Of a DNA stretch of 19,472 bases, positions 1-7,849 are shown piece after piece. Both the position numbers and the translations under genes were made by a program. How positions within the stretch are numbered: the first letter of the stretch is position 1; each line of letters opens with the position of its first letter. The DNA comes from Bacilli bacterium. Lineage in GTDB: Bacteria; Bacillota_I; Bacilli_A; RF39; UBA660. The stretch spans positions 1-19,472 of the forward strand of contig CAAGHO010000040.1 in NCBI GenBank assembly GCA_900769695.1, given 5' to 3'. A model generated the notes under the pieces. It searched no databases and was not told the origin of the DNA. It was given only the letters and a program-made list of their open reading frames with translations.

Positions 1-18
1 ACGACGCTCTTCCGATCT
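1..18. other. Illumina adapter remnant
   Basis: The first 18 bases, ACGACGCTCTTCCGATCT, equal the 3' end of the standard Illumina TruSeq read-1 adapter. The biological sequence therefore starts at about base 19 and the contig end is a library artefact. The CGG that this adapter creates on the minus strand must not be counted as part of the neighbouring gene. Confidence 0.97.
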
Positions 19-383
19 AAAGTTTCCTCTTCTTCTGGTTCTTCATCTTTTGATTTTGCATTTTTCAATGAATTTTTAGTTTTTTTTTGCACATTTTCTT
101 CACGTTCTTTTAGCTTTTCATTATACGCATCTAAAACAACTTTTGATATTTCTTCTCTTGTTTCTTTATTAGTAGGATAACAAGCATCTTTATATCTTTT
201 TTCTTGTGTTTCTTTATCATAATATGATCTTTGCGGTAGTTGAACATATAGATTATCTTCCTTGCTTCTTTTTACTGTTACACCTTCCACATTAAAAGAT
301 TCATCTATACAAATAGTTGCTATTGCTTTTGTAATATTATTGCTATCATTTGTTAGATTTACATGTTTTACTGATACATTCAT
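19..383 (-). CDS. spoVG: SpoVG-like protein, C-terminus cut by contig end
   Basis: The start is ATG at 383, with a GGAGG ribosome site about 9 bases upstream. The translation begins MNVSVKHVNL and continues with AIATICIDESF, then LYVQLPQRSYYD, KDACYPTNKETREEI and VVLDAYNEKLKE. This is the SpoVG pattern: a beta-rich core with a conserved DSF-like stretch, a MPSR-like loop and a TREKI-like helix. SpoVG proteins are small nucleic-acid-binding regulators, and copies are common on Gram-positive conjugative elements. The protein has a charged Lys/Glu-rich tail beyond the usual core. The reading frame runs into the adapter at 18, so the true C-terminus is unknown. The family call is from remembered motif pattern only. 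Confidence 0.75.
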
Positions 384-424
384 TTTATTGGTCCTCCTTT
401 CTAAAAATTTGAATCTATATATTT

Positions 425-715
425 TTACATAGTTTCCTCATTTTCTTCTATATTCTCAACTTTATATGTATTTATTATTGCTGTTGATAAACATTTGAAA
501 TAATCTACAACATTTCCATTTGTTTTATCTATTGTTTCTATCATACTTTTTATATGACTTTGCTCTTTTACATCTATTAATTTTATAAAATCCACAACTT
601 TTCCAATTGAAAATATATATTTCTTTTTATTGTGTTCAACTTCAAATTCTTCCGTTATATCAATATTTTTTTCTTTTAAATACTTATCAATCCAAATTTC
701 AAAATCCTTTTTCAT
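425..715 (-). CDS. Small hypothetical element protein (96 aa)
   Basis: A complete 96-residue acidic, soluble protein beginning MKKDFEIWIDKYL and ending EENEETM. It has no signal peptide, membrane segment or motif I can name. The start at 715 lies one base beyond the sortase stop codon (TAG at 719-717), so the two genes are tightly coupled. SpoVG follows 41 bases downstream. Its length and its position between a sortase and SpoVG suit a small accessory protein of conjugative elements. The function is unknown. The only CGG in it (654-652) is out of frame (ACG GAA), and the frame is intact. Confidence 0.7.
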   Translation of the reverse strand: MKKDFEIWIDKYLKEKNIDITEEFEVEHNKKKYIFSIGKVVDFIKLIDVKEQSHIKSMIETIDKTNGNVVDYFKCLSTAIINTYKVENIEENEETM

Positions 716-716
716 T

Positions 717-1268
717 CTATTCTCCTATTCCAATAACACATAATCTTTTTGATTTTTGATTTGCTATACAGGTGATCAGTGTTATTCTATCTTCTTTTGT
801 TGAGTTTAATATACTTAAATCTGTTTCATCAATTTCTCTTATTTCTTTTATCAAGTATGTTTTAGTTTCATATTTAGTTCTATACTCAATTCTCATTTCT
901 TTTTTAGCATCTTTTAAATTTTGAAAAAAAGCTGCTTTGCTTCCTCTATTATGAGAACATAAACATACATTTCCATTTAGATAACTGCTATTTTTAAAAT
1001 GACCTACATATTTTCCTATTGTTTTATTGTCTGTTCCATCTGCTATTGGTGCATTCTGTATTCCTAATTCATTAATTGAAATATAACCAATAATATTTTT
1101 GTCATTTTCATCTATTGATAATACCTCCTCCACCTGCTCATCAACTGTTATATTTTCTAATTTATTTTCTTTGTTTTCCTTTTTATCTGGTCTAAATACA
1201 AGTGCTAACATTAATAAAACAATTGTTATAAGAATTATTGAAACATATTTTAAAATTTTCTTCACCAT
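717..1268 (-). CDS. Sortase (class B/D-like), membrane anchored
   Basis: A 183-residue transpeptidase that would attach surface proteins to the cell wall or to each other. The start is ATG at 1268, preceded by GGAGGAAAAT; the same frame stays open up to 1373, but that part covers the promoter and leader hairpin and is not coding. Residues 7-25 form an N-terminal membrane anchor. The catalytic triad is visible: His106 in CSHNRGS, Cys167 in the TLITC motif, and Arg175 in KRLCVIG. The catalytic domain follows a charged linker of about 35 residues. The membrane-anchored protein at 2429-1401 precedes it, but no LPXTG-type sorting signal was seen in this window, so the substrate is unknown. It is probably transcribed from the promoter at 1373-1345. 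Confidence 0.9.
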   Translation of the reverse strand: MVKKILKYVSIILITIVLLMLALVFRPDKKENKENKLENITVDEQVEEVLSIDENDKNIIGYISINELGIQNAPIADGTDNKTIGKYVGHFKNSSYLNGNVCLCSHNRGSKAAFFQNLKDAKKEMRIEYRTKYETKTYLIKEIREIDETDLSILNSTKEDRITLITCIANQKSKRLCVIGIGE

Positions 1269-1279
1269 ATTTTCCTCCA

Positions 1280-1320
1280 TAAAAATAAGGCAATAATTAG
1301 TTTTCCAACCAATTATTACC
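1280..1320 (-). terminator. Leader hairpin with T-run before sortase
   Basis: On the minus strand, arms GGTAATAATTGG (1320-1309) and CTAATTATTGCC (1300-1289) pair over 12 bp with two G-U pairs and an 8-base loop. TTATTTTTA follows. It lies about 18 bases after the expected transcription start and just before the sortase ribosome site, so it is placed as an attenuator rather than as a gene-end terminator. Confidence 0.6.
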
Positions 1321-1344
1321 TCATTTACAATTTTTGATATTAAA

Positions 1345-1373
1345 ATATTATCACTTATATTTATATGCGTCAA
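1345..1373 (-). promoter_or_regulatory. Sigma-70-type promoter for the sortase operon
   Basis: The -35 is TTGACG (1373-1368), the spacer is 17 bases, and the -10 is TAATAT (1350-1345), read on the minus strand. The -35 directly abuts the conserved upstream box at 1400-1374. Confidence 0.75.
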
Positions 1374-1400
1374 TGAACATATTTTGAAACATTTTTGAAA
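1374..1400 (-). promoter_or_regulatory. Shared 27-base upstream box, copy A
   Basis: Minus-strand units TTTCAAAAATG, TTTCAAAATATG and TTCA form direct repeats with a period of 11-12 bases, ending exactly at the -35. Copy C (15409-15383) matches at 25 of 27 bases and copy B (4515-4489) at about 21. The layout suits an activator or other regulator that contacts RNA polymerase. Confidence 0.65.
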
Positions 1401-2429
1401 TTACATTTTTATTTCATAATAGTCATTCCATATAACTAAGTCTTTTTTCTTATTTCCTAACACAATACTTATTGTTCTTCCTTTTAATTTTTTAAAAGCA
1501 ACAGAATTTAATTTTATGGCATAAATATTACTATCACTTTTATTTTTACAATTTGAAATATCCACTATAAGTTTCTTATTATTTAACTTTTCTCTTTTAA
1601 TAAGTTTAAATCCATTGTGTATTTTACTATATATGTATGTATTTTTATTATTAATGATTATTGCAATTATAGCAACTAACCCTACACCAGATATTATAAT
1701 GAAAATTGGTATATTATTCTTTTCGTTTATCTCTTCATAATCTTCTATTCCTTCTTCATATATAACAGTATAATTATATATCTTATTGATTTTTTCAACA
1801 TTTCCTGAATATGTAACTGTTACTTTATATGTATCTGGATTCTTTACCTTTTTTATTGTTTGATAAATTTGAGTACCTTTATATGTTAATGGTACATTCT
1901 CTCCATCAATATTTTGTATCTGATCTGCTTCCCACTCTACATTTATTAGATAATATTTTACATTATCTATTGTTATTTCTTTTGATATATTGTTTAAATC
2001 ATTATCATTATAATTGTTAAAGTTTAATTTCTTTTCATCTATTTTTTCATAATATCCATTATTTATGTTTTGTATATCAATGTTAGATATAACTAATGTG
2101 CCTTTATACTCGCCATCATCAAAATTCTCACTATTTCCAAAATAATTCCTAATGTACTGTTCATTTGAATTATCTAAAATTTCTGTTTTGCTTTTTTCTT
2201 TGCTAATATAATTTGGGTCTGTTTCTTCTTTGTTTATACTTTTTATTTTTAATGTTTCTGTTTCAGTATTATAAATATTAGTTAAAAATTTCTGCTCTTC
2301 ATTTTCTGTTATTGAATATTTTTGTTGTTTAATTTCTTCGCTTGCATAACTTTTATTTATAATCCCACTTGCTAAAATTATTACAATTACTGACACTATA
2401 ATTATACTAAAAACAAATTTTTTCTTCAT
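1401..2429 (-). CDS. Uncharacterised membrane-anchored surface protein (342 aa)
   Basis: The start at 2429 has GAGGAGGT upstream, lying inside the end of the preceding gene. Residues 5-25 are a signal-type hydrophobic segment. Residues about 26-239 are a hydrophilic, Asn/Lys/Glu-rich presumed extracellular region. Residues 240-259 are a second membrane segment. Residues 260-342 form a basic, presumably cytoplasmic tail ending IWNDYYEIKM. There is no cysteine-based or LPXTG sorting motif. The gene is the last of its operon, ending at the next regulated promoter, and precedes a sortase. A role at the cell surface during mating is possible but is inference only. I do not recognise the family. 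Confidence 0.75.
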   Translation of the reverse strand: MKKKFVFSIIIVSVIVIILASGIINKSYASEEIKQQKYSITENEEQKFLTNIYNTETETLKIKSINKEETDPNYISKEKSKTEILDNSNEQYIRNYFGNSENFDDGEYKGTLVISNIDIQNINNGYYEKIDEKKLNFNNYNDNDLNNISKEITIDNVKYYLINVEWEADQIQNIDGENVPLTYKGTQIYQTIKKVKNPDTYKVTVTYSGNVEKINKIYNYTVIYEEGIEDYEEINEKNNIPIFIIISGVGLVAIIAIIINNKNTYIYSKIHNGFKLIKREKLNNKKLIVDISNCKNKSDSNIYAIKLNSVAFKKLKGRTISIVLGNKKKDLVIWNDYYEIKM

Positions 2430-2431
2430 AA

Positions 2432-3688
2432 CTATAGTACCTCCTCTTCTTCTTTGATATTTTTTTCTTTTGATTTATCTTTACTTATATTTTCTTGACT
2501 TTGACAATTTTCCTTAATTAATTTACTATTCTTTATATAGTCATCCATACTGTCTTTTCCGTTACTTTCTATATCTAATTTTTCTGAAGATTCAAATATA
2601 ATTTCGGTTTTCTTATTTATGGTTTTTATATCTTTGACATTATCTAATTTTAATTTTTCAACTATTTTTTTATACATTTCATTTATAAATTGATCTTCGC
2701 TTACATCATTTTCTAATTTTGCATCTAATTCAAATTTACAACTTCTTGTAACTTGCTCAAACATACACTCATCTATTTTCTTTAATAGTTCTTTTCCTAT
2801 ATTCTGTATTTCTACTTCATTATTATTTTCTATAATACTTTTCAAAATTCTTTTTTCTACTTGTGCATTATTATTTTCTATAGATATAGCCAATGTGGAA
2901 ATTCTATTGTTTTTATTTTTAGCTGTTGTTTCTAAATTGTATTGTCCATTTCCATACTTATTTATATAGTCTAATATAGATGTTGCAATTTTTCTTCTAT
3001 TTTTATCAACTTCTATTTCTTTGTCTATTTCTGTGTATGGAATGTATATCCATTCATAAAATTCTGGTCTAAATTCTTTATATCCAACATTTAACGGCTC
3101 TTTTGTAATTTCTAAGTCCTCAATATCTGCTATATATTTTCCAACCAATTCATTGTTATTTCCAAAATAATCTCCTCCACCCATTCCATTTCCAAGTGCC
3201 AACAATAATGAAATTGGTGCTATTGTTACCACATTATATTTTTGTTTTTCTTTATACAACCATGCTAATGGGCAATGTCTTAAATCAATAAATTCTTTTC
3301 TTTTATGATTATAAATATATTTATATTCTTCCTTATTTAATTCTTTTACTCCTAATTCTTTAAAATTATCACTTGCAAAGCTATATAAAGTTTTATAGTA
3401 GCCATTTTCTTTTTGATTATAAATACCTAGTTCTTTTTCTAACTTTTCTAATATGTCATAATCATAGTCTTTTTCTGCTGGTTGCTTTTCTTTGTCTATT
3501 CTATCACTACTCAAAGCATAATCACCAACTATATAAACTCTATCTCCCTTCCATTCGTTTGCAAGTTTATTCATTAGTTTTAAAATCAAATCGTTTCTAT
3601 TATAAGACCATTCCATAAGTTTCACTCCGCCATTTGATCTCATATATTCCTTTTTATCTATATTTGCAACAATATAATATTGTCCCAT
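2432..3688 (-). CDS. Hypothetical protein of a widespread MGQYY-type family (418 aa)
   Basis: The start at 3688 follows AGGAGGAAC. The N-terminus MGQYYIVANIDKKEY, then GVKLMEWSYN, then KGDRVYIVGDYA resembles a widely distributed family of hypothetical proteins found in Firmicutes, actinobacteria and phages (recalled from family pattern, not searched). These proteins carry a KL(M/W)E motif and a W.GD.V...GDY motif. The protein is soluble, with no signal peptide. Residues after about 240 are specific to this protein and helical, ending in a Lys/Glu-rich tail. It overlaps the ribosome site of the next gene by context, so translation is probably coupled. The function is unknown. All CGG triplets in it are out of frame. 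Confidence 0.75.
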   Translation of the reverse strand: MGQYYIVANIDKKEYMRSNGGVKLMEWSYNRNDLILKLMNKLANEWKGDRVYIVGDYALSSDRIDKEKQPAEKDYDYDILEKLEKELGIYNQKENGYYKTLYSFASDNFKELGVKELNKEEYKYIYNHKRKEFIDLRHCPLAWLYKEKQKYNVVTIAPISLLLALGNGMGGGDYFGNNNELVGKYIADIEDLEITKEPLNVGYKEFRPEFYEWIYIPYTEIDKEIEVDKNRRKIATSILDYINKYGNGQYNLETTAKNKNNRISTLAISIENNNAQVEKRILKSIIENNNEVEIQNIGKELLKKIDECMFEQVTRSCKFELDAKLENDVSEDQFINEMYKKIVEKLKLDNVKDIKTINKKTEIIFESSEKLDIESNGKDSMDDYIKNSKLIKENCQSQENISKDKSKEKNIKEEEEVL

Positions 3689-3715
3689 TGTCTGTTCCTC
3701 CTACTTTCTTTTGTA

Positions 3716-4384
3716 TTATTGTTCTTCCTCATAATTTATTTCATGATATTCTTTCTTTATATTCACATTTCCGTCTGAATAATATCTTCCATGATATTCA
3801 CAACCTTCTCCTTCAAAGTACCATTCAATTTCTTTATTCTCATGTTTTTCAAACAATTTCTTTATTATTGGTAATGGTTCTTCCCAAGCTGTAAAAAAAC
3901 TAATTTCTCCTTCTTCTGGTGTTCCTTCACTATCCATTGCATTCCATTTTGTTCCCCAATTTTTGCAACACCAGTCATACCATGTTGCACTTCCATATTT
4001 TAATATATTGTCAATATATAAATTTCCTAGTTCATATAGTCCCTTTATTCCTAGCTTTTTCTCATCATCTCCTGGAATATATCTCTTTGCACTTTGCTCC
4101 AATTTTTCTATATTCTCACAAGTGCAATGTTCTTTATATTTATTCCATAAGTTCCCATGATAACTAATTTTTATTTTTTCAAATTCATTCTTCAATCTTG
4201 TAAATTCACTTGGTGCTTTCTTACTCATTGCATAAGCTATTGCTGTATCTGTAATAGTTCCTTCTGTAAGATTTAATGATTTTGGCATTGGTATTAATTT
4301 TTCAAATGTTACTTTTTGACCATCATATAAATCTTCTAGCACTTCTTTAGGTGCTCTTACTATATTTTTACATAAATCTGGCAT
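3716..4384 (-). CDS. Api92-like ferredoxin-fold protein (222 aa)
   Basis: The start is ATG at 4384 (MPDLCKNIVRAP), with GGAAG about 7 bases upstream; the in-frame ATG at 4405 lies inside the leader hairpin and has no ribosome site. The protein carries signature pieces of the Api92-like/DUF1281 family: an N-terminal N-x-V segment, FEKLIPMP, and then YGSATWYDWCCKNWGTKWN followed by FFTAWEEP. Family members are common on plasmids, phages and conjugative elements and have no proven activity. It is cytosolic. It is the first gene after the promoter at 4488-4460 and its attenuator-like hairpin, so it probably heads the operon that includes 3688-2432 and 2429-1401. Confidence 0.85.
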   Translation of the reverse strand: MPDLCKNIVRAPKEVLEDLYDGQKVTFEKLIPMPKSLNLTEGTITDTAIAYAMSKKAPSEFTRLKNEFEKIKISYHGNLWNKYKEHCTCENIEKLEQSAKRYIPGDDEKKLGIKGLYELGNLYIDNILKYGSATWYDWCCKNWGTKWNAMDSEGTPEEGEISFFTAWEEPLPIIKKLFEKHENKEIEWYFEGEGCEYHGRYYSDGNVNIKKEYHEINYEEEQ

Positions 4385-4405
4385 ATTTCTTCCTTTCTTG
4401 AGCAT

Positions 4406-4438
4406 AGAAAAAAAGCCAGCTATAATACCTGACTTTTG
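4406..4438 (-). terminator. Leader hairpin with T-run before Api92-like gene
   Basis: Minus-strand arms AAAAGTCAG (4437-4429) and CTGGCTTTT (4419-4411) pair over 9 bp with one G-U pair and a 9-base loop, followed by a run of Ts through 4408. It lies between the promoter and the first gene, about 15 bases from the expected transcript start. This makes a complete intrinsic terminator, probably an attenuator. Confidence 0.75.
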
Positions 4439-4459
4439 CTCACAATTTTTTATACTAAA

Positions 4460-4488
4460 ATTCTAATCCATTATTTTTTATATGTCAA
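4460..4488 (-). promoter_or_regulatory. Sigma-70-type promoter for the Api92-like operon
   Basis: The -35 is TTGACA (4488-4483), the spacer is 17 bases, and the -10 is TAGAAT (4465-4460) on the minus strand. Confidence 0.75.
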
Positions 4489-4515
4489 TGAATGTTTTTT
4501 GAACCATTTTCGCAA
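4489..4515 (-). promoter_or_regulatory. Shared upstream box, copy B (divergent)
   Basis: The minus strand reads GAAAATGGTTC, then AAAAAACATTCA, abutting the -35. It aligns with copies A and C at about 21 of 27 positions, keeping the AAAATG, TTCAAAA and TTCA core pieces. Its greater divergence may mean a weaker site. Confidence 0.5.
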
Positions 4516-4545
4516 ATTTTCTAGTCATTCTTTAACCCCAATTTT

Positions 4546-5406
4546 TTAATTTTCCATTACTTCTTCATCATCTTCACAATTAGTTTCAGAATTCTCTGTA
4601 ATACTTTTATCTTTAAAAAACATAAACTCTTTTACTCTATTTAACTTTCTATTTTGTTCAATATACTCATCTTTATTGCTTTCAAAATTATATAAAATCC
4701 CCTCTAAATTATAGGATGTATCTAAGTAATAGTTATCTGAAATCATTTTTTTAATTTCACTTTCAAAATTAAAATTTAATTTATCAGAAATATTTTGAAT
4801 TTCATTCTTCATTTTATCTATTTCAATTTTTTCGACATTATATTCTTCATCTAATAAACTGATTTTTGATTTTATCTGTTCTAAATTATTTTTCTGGCTT
4901 ACTATTTTTTGTGATATTTCATTGAGTTTTATAAAATCTCTTTTTCTTTCTCCATTAAACAATTGTTTAATATTATACTTTTTATTCTTTAAATTTTTAT
5001 ATTCTTCATTTAATAATTCCAAAGATTCACATATTTTTTCTTCTTCTTTTCTTTCATCAAATTTCGATTCTTCCAAATTTTCTAGCTGAAATTTGCCATC
5101 AAAAGCATCGCTTAATAATTTACTTAATTTCAAATATTCCTCTTTATGTTCTAATATATATAAACATTTAGAATTTTCCTTTATAATATTGTCAATGTAT
5201 CCTGGAAAATCTTTTTCAAACAAAGGTATTATTACTTTCATTGCCTCATCATTTTCTATATACTCATATATATAATTAAATAAATACCATACAACTGGAT
5301 CTTGTTCATAATTTTCTCTTCCTAAAAAATAACGCATATACTCATCATATCCATTATACTCATTAATTGCTTTTTCTTTTAATTCTTCATATAAATTCTC
5401 AAACAT
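4546..5406 (-). CDS. Coiled-coil cytosolic hypothetical protein (286 aa)
   Basis: The start at 5406 has GGAGG in front. The N-terminal third (residues 1-110) is an acidic, Tyr-rich helical region beginning MFENLYEELKEKA. Residues about 115-235 are a long heptad-rich coiled coil, dense in Lys, Glu, Leu and Ile. The tail is acidic (CEDDEEVMEN). There is no membrane segment or enzyme motif. It is the last gene of the conjugation operon before the promoter at 4488. A scaffold or partner role for the small membrane protein just upstream is possible. The family is unrecognised. Confidence 0.7.
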   Translation of the reverse strand: MFENLYEELKEKAINEYNGYDEYMRYFLGRENYEQDPVVWYLFNYIYEYIENDEAMKVIIPLFEKDFPGYIDNIIKENSKCLYILEHKEEYLKLSKLLSDAFDGKFQLENLEESKFDERKEEEKICESLELLNEEYKNLKNKKYNIKQLFNGERKRDFIKLNEISQKIVSQKNNLEQIKSKISLLDEEYNVEKIEIDKMKNEIQNISDKLNFNFESEIKKMISDNYYLDTSYNLEGILYNFESNKDEYIEQNRKLNRVKEFMFFKDKSITENSETNCEDDEEVMEN

Positions 5407-5416
5407 TTTTCCTCCA

Positions 5417-5659
5417 TTATAAAATTGTTTTTATCATATTTATTAATTGCCATCGTAATTCACTATTTATCAAAACTGTTGCTCCTATTGTTACAAAAAT
5501 AAATAACACAATATAAAATAATAATTTTAGTATTTTTTCAATAATATCTACTATTACTAATAAAATTGTCCTTTTTCTTTCAATTACAATTTGTTCTTGC
5601 ACTTCTGATGTTTTATCTTTTCTTTCCATTGCAATATCATATAATGATTTTTTCTTCAT
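5417..5659 (-). CDS. Small single-pass membrane protein (80 aa)
   Basis: The start at 5659 follows GAGGTAATGCT. It has a basic N-terminal cytoplasmic stretch of about 29 residues, a strongly hydrophobic span over residues about 30-66 (one long or two short passes) and a short tail ending LINMIKTIL. It sits 10 bases upstream of the coiled-coil gene and 4 bases downstream of the TadZ-like ATPase, so all three are probably translated together. It could be a membrane anchor for those cytosolic partners. No family is recognised. Confidence 0.7.
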   Translation of the reverse strand: MKKKSLYDIAMERKDKTSEVQEQIVIERKRTILLVIVDIIEKILKLLFYIVLFIFVTIGATVLINSELRWQLINMIKTIL

Positions 5660-5663
5660 AGCA

Positions 5664-6815
5664 TTACCTCTTATTTTTTATTTTGAACCAATTAAATCTT
5701 TTCCTCTTTTCTTGTATATCAGAATTTAATAAGTATGGTTTTAAAATAGTTTCAAAAAAGTATCTGTTTTTTACTTCAAATGGATCTGTTACATTTTCAG
5801 AATATATTGCTCTTTCTTTCCAAAAATCTCCCAAACTTATTCTAAAGGTTTCTTTTTCACTCTCTTTAGCAAAATTAAATACTAAATATGTATTGATATC
5901 TTCACCTATTATTTGAAAACATTTTATTAAATTAGGAATTTCCCAAAGCTTATTTCCAGAAACCACAATTTTTAAATCTCTTGTTAAAAATGACATCTTT
6001 TCTTCTTCGCTTATTTCATTTAATGCTCCATAATCGTAAATAAAAAAATTATAATCGTTTATTAATATGTCTGACATATTTTTAGGTTTCAAAAACATAT
6101 CTAAACCTTTAAATGTTATTTTATCTGAATTTTCAACATATATAGCTTCTTTATTATCAATTAAATTAATTATAGAATTGTGATTATTATTCTCTATATA
6201 ACATGCCTTAATATTAGTTAATTCACTTAAATATTTAGCCAGGTTTAATGCTAAAGTAGTTGCTCCTATATGTTTTTCAGTTCCTACTACTCCTATACTT
6301 ACTGTTTGCTTTACTCTTATATAATTTTCTTTTACTAACTTAGTTGTTTGATTTATAGAAATAATTTGATTATCTAACTTATATTTTATAGAATTTCCAA
6401 AACTCATTCCATCTTGACTAAATACTTTTTCTAATTCTTCCTTATATTTGTTTTCTTCTGTAGCAGTAATAATATTGTAAATTCCTAAATTAAATATTTT
6501 GCCAAGTAACATATTTCCAAATTTGTATCCTTTAGCCAAAATAATTATTCTCAAATTATACATTTTTCTTATAAGGGTAATTTTTGATACTATCTCATCT
6601 TCTTGCGTTAACTTCTCAATTGCTTGTAAGTCTATAATTAAATAATCAATACTATTCAAATTTCGTAATTCTGTCTGCATAAATTTTTCAAAATTATATT
6701 CATTTATGAATCTAGTAACTATTGTAATATTATTTTCTTGACAATAGTTTTCCAATTCTACTTGAATTTCTTTTGATATATAAATATACTTTTTATATTT
6801 TTTTATTTCGTCCAT
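5664..6815 (-). CDS. TadZ/CpaE-like P-loop ATPase
   Basis: The chosen start is the ATG at 6815, ten bases after AGAGG; the ATG at 6824 sits only one base from it. About 383 residues. The N-terminal part (to about 130) is receiver-like, alternating strands such as YLIIDLQ and LRIIILAK. A short linker follows, then a MinD/ParA-type domain. Its P-loop, VGTEKHIGATTLALN (around residues 177-191), keeps the G-x5-G-x-TT frame but has Ala where the GKT lysine normally lies. FFIYDYG is the Walker B-like strand. These features match the TadZ/CpaE group, which localises secretion machines at the membrane. It is flanked by two small membrane proteins. A role in placing the mating apparatus is inferred. 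The ATPase may be weak or inactive. Confidence 0.75.
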   Translation of the reverse strand: MDEIKKYKKYIYISKEIQVELENYCQENNITIVTRFINEYNFEKFMQTELRNLNSIDYLIIDLQAIEKLTQEDEIVSKITLIRKMYNLRIIILAKGYKFGNMLLGKIFNLGIYNIITATEENKYKEELEKVFSQDGMSFGNSIKYKLDNQIISINQTTKLVKENYIRVKQTVSIGVVGTEKHIGATTLALNLAKYLSELTNIKACYIENNNHNSIINLIDNKEAIYVENSDKITFKGLDMFLKPKNMSDILINDYNFFIYDYGALNEISEEEKMSFLTRDLKIVVSGNKLWEIPNLIKCFQIIGEDINTYLVFNFAKESEKETFRISLGDFWKERAIYSENVTDPFEVKNRYFFETILKPYLLNSDIQEKRKRFNWFKIKNKR

Positions 6816-6834
6816 AATTTTCATACCTCTAAAA

Positions 6835-7134
6835 TCATTCTCTTACAATTATCGTTTCTCCATTTTGAGTTATATTTCTATTTTCTGTTGTTCCTTGCGT
6901 TTCATCTTGTTCATATTCTTCTGTTGGTTCTTCCAGTAATCCCTTTAAATTATTGAGTATTGTATCATTTGAATTTATATTCGTGTCTTCTGTTGTAATA
7001 CTATTATCTGTAGTTATATTATTGATAATATTTTTATCTTTTCCAAAGTTCAATATTATTGCTACAATAATTACTAATATCAATATAAAGCTTAAAATAA
7101 TTACTTGTTTTTTTAATTCTTCCTTATTGTTCAT
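6835..7134 (-). CDS. Small bitopic membrane protein (99 aa)
   Basis: The start is ATG at 7134 (MNNKEELKKQ), directly preceded by GGAGGAGCTT; the frame open to 7182 reads backwards into the LytM gene and is not used. Residues 10-28 are a membrane segment, followed by an Asn/Thr/Glu-rich, low-complexity extracellular tail ending TIIVRE. The ribosome site overlaps the stop of the upstream peptidase gene, so translation is coupled. It resembles the small tether-like proteins often found beside conjugation peptidases, but I cannot assign a family. Confidence 0.75.
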   Translation of the reverse strand: MNNKEELKKQVIILSFILILVIIVAIILNFGKDKNIINNITTDNSITTEDTNINSNDTILNNLKGLLEEPTEEYEQDETQGTTENRNITQNGETIIVRE

Positions 7135-7144
7135 AAGCTCCTCC

Positions 7145-7849
7145 TTAATTTCCAAATAAATATGTATATGGATCAACCGCATTACTACTACTATTTTTAT
7201 TGATTCTTATTTCAAAATGTAGATGTGCTCCTGTACTATTTCCTGTAGACCCCATTATTCCTAATACTTGTCCAACTTTTATATCTGTACCTTCTGCAAC
7301 CATTAATGAACCTTGTTTCATGTGTCCATATAAAGTATAAAATGTTGTTCCGTCTTCCGAATTATGCTCTATTACAACATAATTTCCATATCCTGTTTGT
7401 CCAGCTTTCGCAACAACTACCTTTCCTGAAGATACTGCACATATTTTAGGTTCTGATATTGATATTACAACTAAATCTATTCCAGTATGAGCTCTACTTT
7501 GCAATTGTCCATTTACTATAATAGTTCTATTATTACTAAATTTTGATGTTACAACATCTTTTTCACTATTCCAATTTTCAAATGGCATAGGAAATGTTGC
7601 ACCTTGATACTTTTTTAGTCCTTCTACTACTTCATTTACAACTATTGAACTACCTGTATCATTTCCACCATTCTTTTGATTTATATTTTTATTATTTTCA
7701 GAAGAAAAGGTCATTAATGCTACAACTGGGAAAATAACAACAATAAGGAGAATTGCAACAACTCCAATTATTATCATTTTAATTTTAAATGATAATAAAG
7801 AAAATGCTGTTTTTCCTAACTCCAATACTTCATTTCTATTATCTGGCAT
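7145..7849 (-). CDS. LytM/M23 family peptidoglycan peptidase of the T4SS
   Basis: A 234-residue protein with cytoplasmic residues 1-23, a membrane segment at about 24-48, a polar linker and a C-terminal M23 domain. Zinc-site motifs are intact: HTGID (His121, Asp125), YGHM (His176) and AHLHFE (His209, His211). M23 enzymes cut peptide cross-links in the wall; in Gram-positive conjugation they open the wall for the mating channel (VirB1-like role). The ATG at 7849 directly follows the VirB4 stop (7852-7850) with no gap, and the ribosome site GGTGG lies inside the end of virB4. Making this protein by coupling would depend on correct decoding of the last VirB4 frameshift at 8024. Confidence 0.93.
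   Translation of the reverse strand: MPDNRNEVLELGKTAFSLLSFKIKMIIIGVVAILLIVVIFPVVALMTFSSENNKNINQKNGGNDTGSSIVVNEVVEGLKKYQGATFPMPFENWNSEKDVVTSKFSNNRTIIVNGQLQSRAHTGIDLVVISISEPKICAVSSGKVVVAKAGQTGYGNYVVIEHNSEDGTTFYTLYGHMKQGSLMVAEGTDIKVGQVLGIMGSTGNSTGAHLHFEIRINKNSSSNAVDPYTYLFGN

Noticed and set aside
1..18. A tenth in-frame CGGA in the SpoVG gene
   Set aside because: It lies wholly in the adapter sequence.
1269..1373. Longer sortase start at 1373
   Set aside because: It would place the promoter -10 and leader hairpin inside the gene; ATG at 1268 has a strong ribosome site.
3373..3894. Plus-strand open frames here and elsewhere (for example 15618-16118, 8654-8932)
   Set aside because: They lie opposite well-supported minus-strand genes, have low-complexity Leu/Ser/Phe/Tyr/His-rich translations and lack ribosome sites.
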